From: Bacillota bacterium
GTDB lineage: Bacteria > Bacillota > Sulfobacillia > Symbiobacteriales > Symbiobacteriaceae
Reading direction: 5' to 3'
NCBI GenBank assembly: GCA_028287415.1
Contig: JAQBPS010000072.1
Coordinates: forward strand, 1 to 7,868
DNA: 7,868 bases
Position numbers and translations under genes: made by a program. This document shows, one piece after another, positions 6,128-7,868 of this stretch. The stretch's first letter is position 1. Every line of letters starts with the position of its first letter. Below the pieces are notes generated by a model. The model worked only from the letters and a program-made list of their open reading frames with translations. It had not been told where the DNA came from and searched no databases.

Positions 6128-6928
6128 ATGATCACCTGTGCGGGGGGCACGTCGCACAAGGTTGACATGGGGGGTTGGACCATGGGAGCGCATGAGCGGG
6201 CCATGCATGAAACGTTTCTCGTGATCAAGGCTGCACCCAATGATCTGGGGAGCCGGCCGCTGAATGGCCCTTTCGCCACGGCGGACGTGAGCGTCGGGCC
6301 GGACGGGCGCCCCCGGGCAGTCGTCTGGAACCTGGGCACGCGCGAGGTGACGGGGGTAGTCACCGAGTTCGCTGCCATTGCGGCCGGTCTCGCCGTCCGT
6401 CCGGAGAACGTCCGGTCCGTCGGGGTTGGCAATCCGGCCATCATCCCGGCCAATAGCTGCGTCACCGTCAACTGCACCAGTGTGTGGCAGCGCACCACCA
6501 TTGCCGACATTCTGATCGTGACCGCCTACCACCCGCTGCAGGACCAGGTGAAGGCGCCCTGCGACCCCCTGGTGGACCGGCACGTCGGGCAGATGAACTA
6601 TGCCTGGGCCGGCAGCTACGAGGGCCGGCTGGCGGGGCAAAACGGCCTCAAGGCAGCCGTGCAGATCCGTCCGGCGAACAACAAGCTCTTCCGGGTGAAA
6701 GTCTTCATCGAGCAGAATGGCCGCCTGCCTTCCAACCCGCAGGTGGACCGTACCATGGCCCCCAGCGGCGCCACGTTCCGATGGCAGGAGCACCTCGCCA
6801 GCAAGAAAGAGGACTGGGACCTGACGCTGCAGGACAACATGCGGATGAAGATCCACTGCCGCTCCCGCTTCCCCGACGAGTCTGGCCGTACGGAGCCGGA
6901 GCTTTCCGGTATGCTGGAACGGCAGTAA
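6128..6928 (+). CDS. Hypothetical protein, probably soluble and beta-rich
   Basis: The frame is 266 codons from the ATG at 6128. I do not recognise the family. No signal peptide or membrane helix is evident. The central part (RPRAVVWNLGTREVTGVVTEF) recalls the strand pattern of Ig-like CARDB domains, where an N-terminal strand is followed by a V-x-F strand, but this is a weak visual impression. The C-terminal half contains DRHVGQMNYAWAGSYEGRLAG and several short charged strands. The start is uncertain. ATG 6128 has GGAG at 10 bases spacing, ATG 6167 has AAGG close by, and ATG 6182 follows a run of six Gs at 7 bases. The residues before about 26 look less protein-like, so a later start is quite possible. 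It is a single-gene unit between a terminator and the groES promoter. Confidence 0.65.
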   Translation: MITCAGGTSHKVDMGGWTMGAHERAMHETFLVIKAAPNDLGSRPLNGPFATADVSVGPDGRPRAVVWNLGTREVTGVVTEFAAIAAGLAVRPENVRSVGVGNPAIIPANSCVTVNCTSVWQRTTIADILIVTAYHPLQDQVKAPCDPLVDRHVGQMNYAWAGSYEGRLAGQNGLKAAVQIRPANNKLFRVKVFIEQNGRLPSNPQVDRTMAPSGATFRWQEHLASKKEDWDLTLQDNMRMKIHCRSRFPDESGRTEPELSGMLERQ

Positions 6929-6986
6929 CCGGAGTTTTCCGGGTGTGGGTATCATTGGCGATTCGGTTGTGCATCTTAACCAACAT

Positions 6987-7021
6987 CAGGCGGTCCGGGC
7001 GGTCCGAGCCCGGGCCGCCTG
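6987..7021 (+). terminator. Long GC-rich hairpin after the hypothetical gene
   Basis: CAGGCGGTCCGGGC (6987-7000) pairs with GCCCGGGCCGCCTG (7008-7021): 14 pairs with one wobble and a 7-base loop. It lies 58 bases after the stop. There is no T run, so it may be a factor-dependent terminator or an mRNA-stabilising 3' stem. A second looser stem, TGGCAGG/CCTGCCA, lies at 7042-7073. The rest of 6929-7109 shows no gene. Confidence 0.5.
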
Positions 7022-7109
7022 GCGCGCTGTGCGCACCCTGCTGGCAGGGGTATCCTCCGAAAATGGCCTGCCACGGCGCGAATCGCGTTAAATTGTGGGG
7101 CTCTGGGAC

Positions 7110-7138
7110 TTGACTCCCGGAGGTGGTTTTTTTATCAT
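7110..7138 (+). promoter_or_regulatory. Sigma-A promoter of groESL
   Basis: TTGACT (7110-7115) and TATCAT (7133-7138) each match consensus at 5 of 6 positions with the ideal 17-base spacer. Transcription should start near 7145, placing the CIRCE operator at the very start of the transcript. Confidence 0.88.
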
Positions 7139-7149
7139 AGGTAAGGGTG

Positions 7150-7176
7150 TTAGCACTCAGACACCGTGAGTGCTAA
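7150..7176 (+). promoter_or_regulatory. CIRCE operator (HrcA binding site)
   Basis: TTAGCACTC, a 9-base spacer and GAGTGCTAA form the perfect consensus CIRCE inverted repeat. In Firmicutes HrcA bound here represses groESL until heat shock depletes free GroEL. Its position just after the -10 fits blocking of transcription initiation. Confidence 0.97.
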
Positions 7177-7215
7177 CGAGAACTCGGACATTTCCTGAGG
7201 AGGGACCGTAGTCAC

Positions 7216-7512
7216 ATGAACATCAAGCCGTTGGGCTCCCGGGTGGTCATCAAGGCGCTCGAGAAGGAAGAGCGGACCAAGAGCGGCATTCTGCTGCCGG
7301 ATACTGCGAAGGAGAAGCCCCAGCAGGGCAAGGTTATGGCCGTCGGTACCGGCCGGGTCCTGGAGAACGGGACCAAGGTCGCCCTGGACGTCAAGGAAGG
7401 CGACACCGTCATCTTTTCGAAGTACTCCGGCACCGAGATCAAGATTGACGGCGAAGAGTACATGATCCTGGACGGCGACCGCGACGTGCTCGCGATCGTT
7501 TCCCAGGGTTAA
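7216..7512 (+). CDS. groES: Co-chaperonin GroES (Hsp10)
   Basis: This 98-residue protein is the heptameric lid of the GroEL folding chamber in the cytoplasm. It begins [13 protein letters not shown], the typical first strand. A mobile loop spans about 17-34 and carries the GIL motif (SGILLP, 23-28) that contacts GroEL. The core runs through [15 protein letters not shown], and [18 protein letters not shown] forms the end. Length is normal for the family. The start is ATG 7216, with AGGAGGG at 7198-7204, a rather long 11-base spacing. It is first in a CIRCE-controlled operon, with groEL 17 bases downstream. Confidence 0.98.
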   Translation: MNIKPLGSRVVIKALEKEERTKSGILLPDTAKEKPQQGKVMAVGTGRVLENGTKVALDVKEGDTVIFSKYSGTEIKIDGEEYMILDGDRDVLAIVSQG

Positions 7513-7523
7513 TACGGAGGTAA

Positions 7524-7868
<345 letters not shown>

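Overview
The window looks like a chromosomal segment of a high-GC, Firmicute-type bacterium. The evidence is a groESL operon under a perfect CIRCE operator, a dgk-dck deoxynucleoside kinase pair like the one in Bacillus, a DUF4179-type surface protein, and strong AGGAGG-type ribosome binding sites in GC-rich DNA. A Symbiobacterium-like lineage would fit, but that is inference from gene content and base composition; no search was run.

Layout. (1) Positions 1-1458, minus strand: two adjacent TIR-domain genes. The promoter-proximal one is a 142-residue stand-alone TIR with an intact WxxxE motif. The next begins 16 bases after its stop and runs off the left edge. It has a recognisably related TIR domain that has lost the W and the catalytic E, followed by a long unrecognised C-terminal region. 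(2) Positions 1566-2732, plus strand: a divergently transcribed, membrane-anchored DUF4179-like protein, closed by a hairpin. (3) Positions 2733-2949: a leader with short hairpins and a degenerate direct repeat. (4) Positions 2950-4277: dgk and dck, purine and pyrimidine deoxynucleoside salvage kinases in one operon. (5) Positions 4339-6047: a compact three-gene group (membrane protein, permuted NlpC/P60-like cysteine peptidase or amidase, membrane protein) ending in a strong intrinsic terminator. The two membrane proteins look like diverged paralogues. (6) Positions 6128-6928: an unrecognised protein. (7) Positions 7110-7868: a sigma-A promoter, CIRCE, groES and the first 113 codons of groEL.

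How the genes relate. Regions 4 and 7 are housekeeping functions. Region 5 is probably an envelope module in which translation of the three genes is coupled by tightly abutting stop codons and ribosome binding sites. Region 1 is the best candidate for an undescribed system: a probable NAD-consuming TIR paired with a catalytically degenerate TIR that carries an extra domain, an arrangement that would suit a defence effector plus its sensor or regulator.
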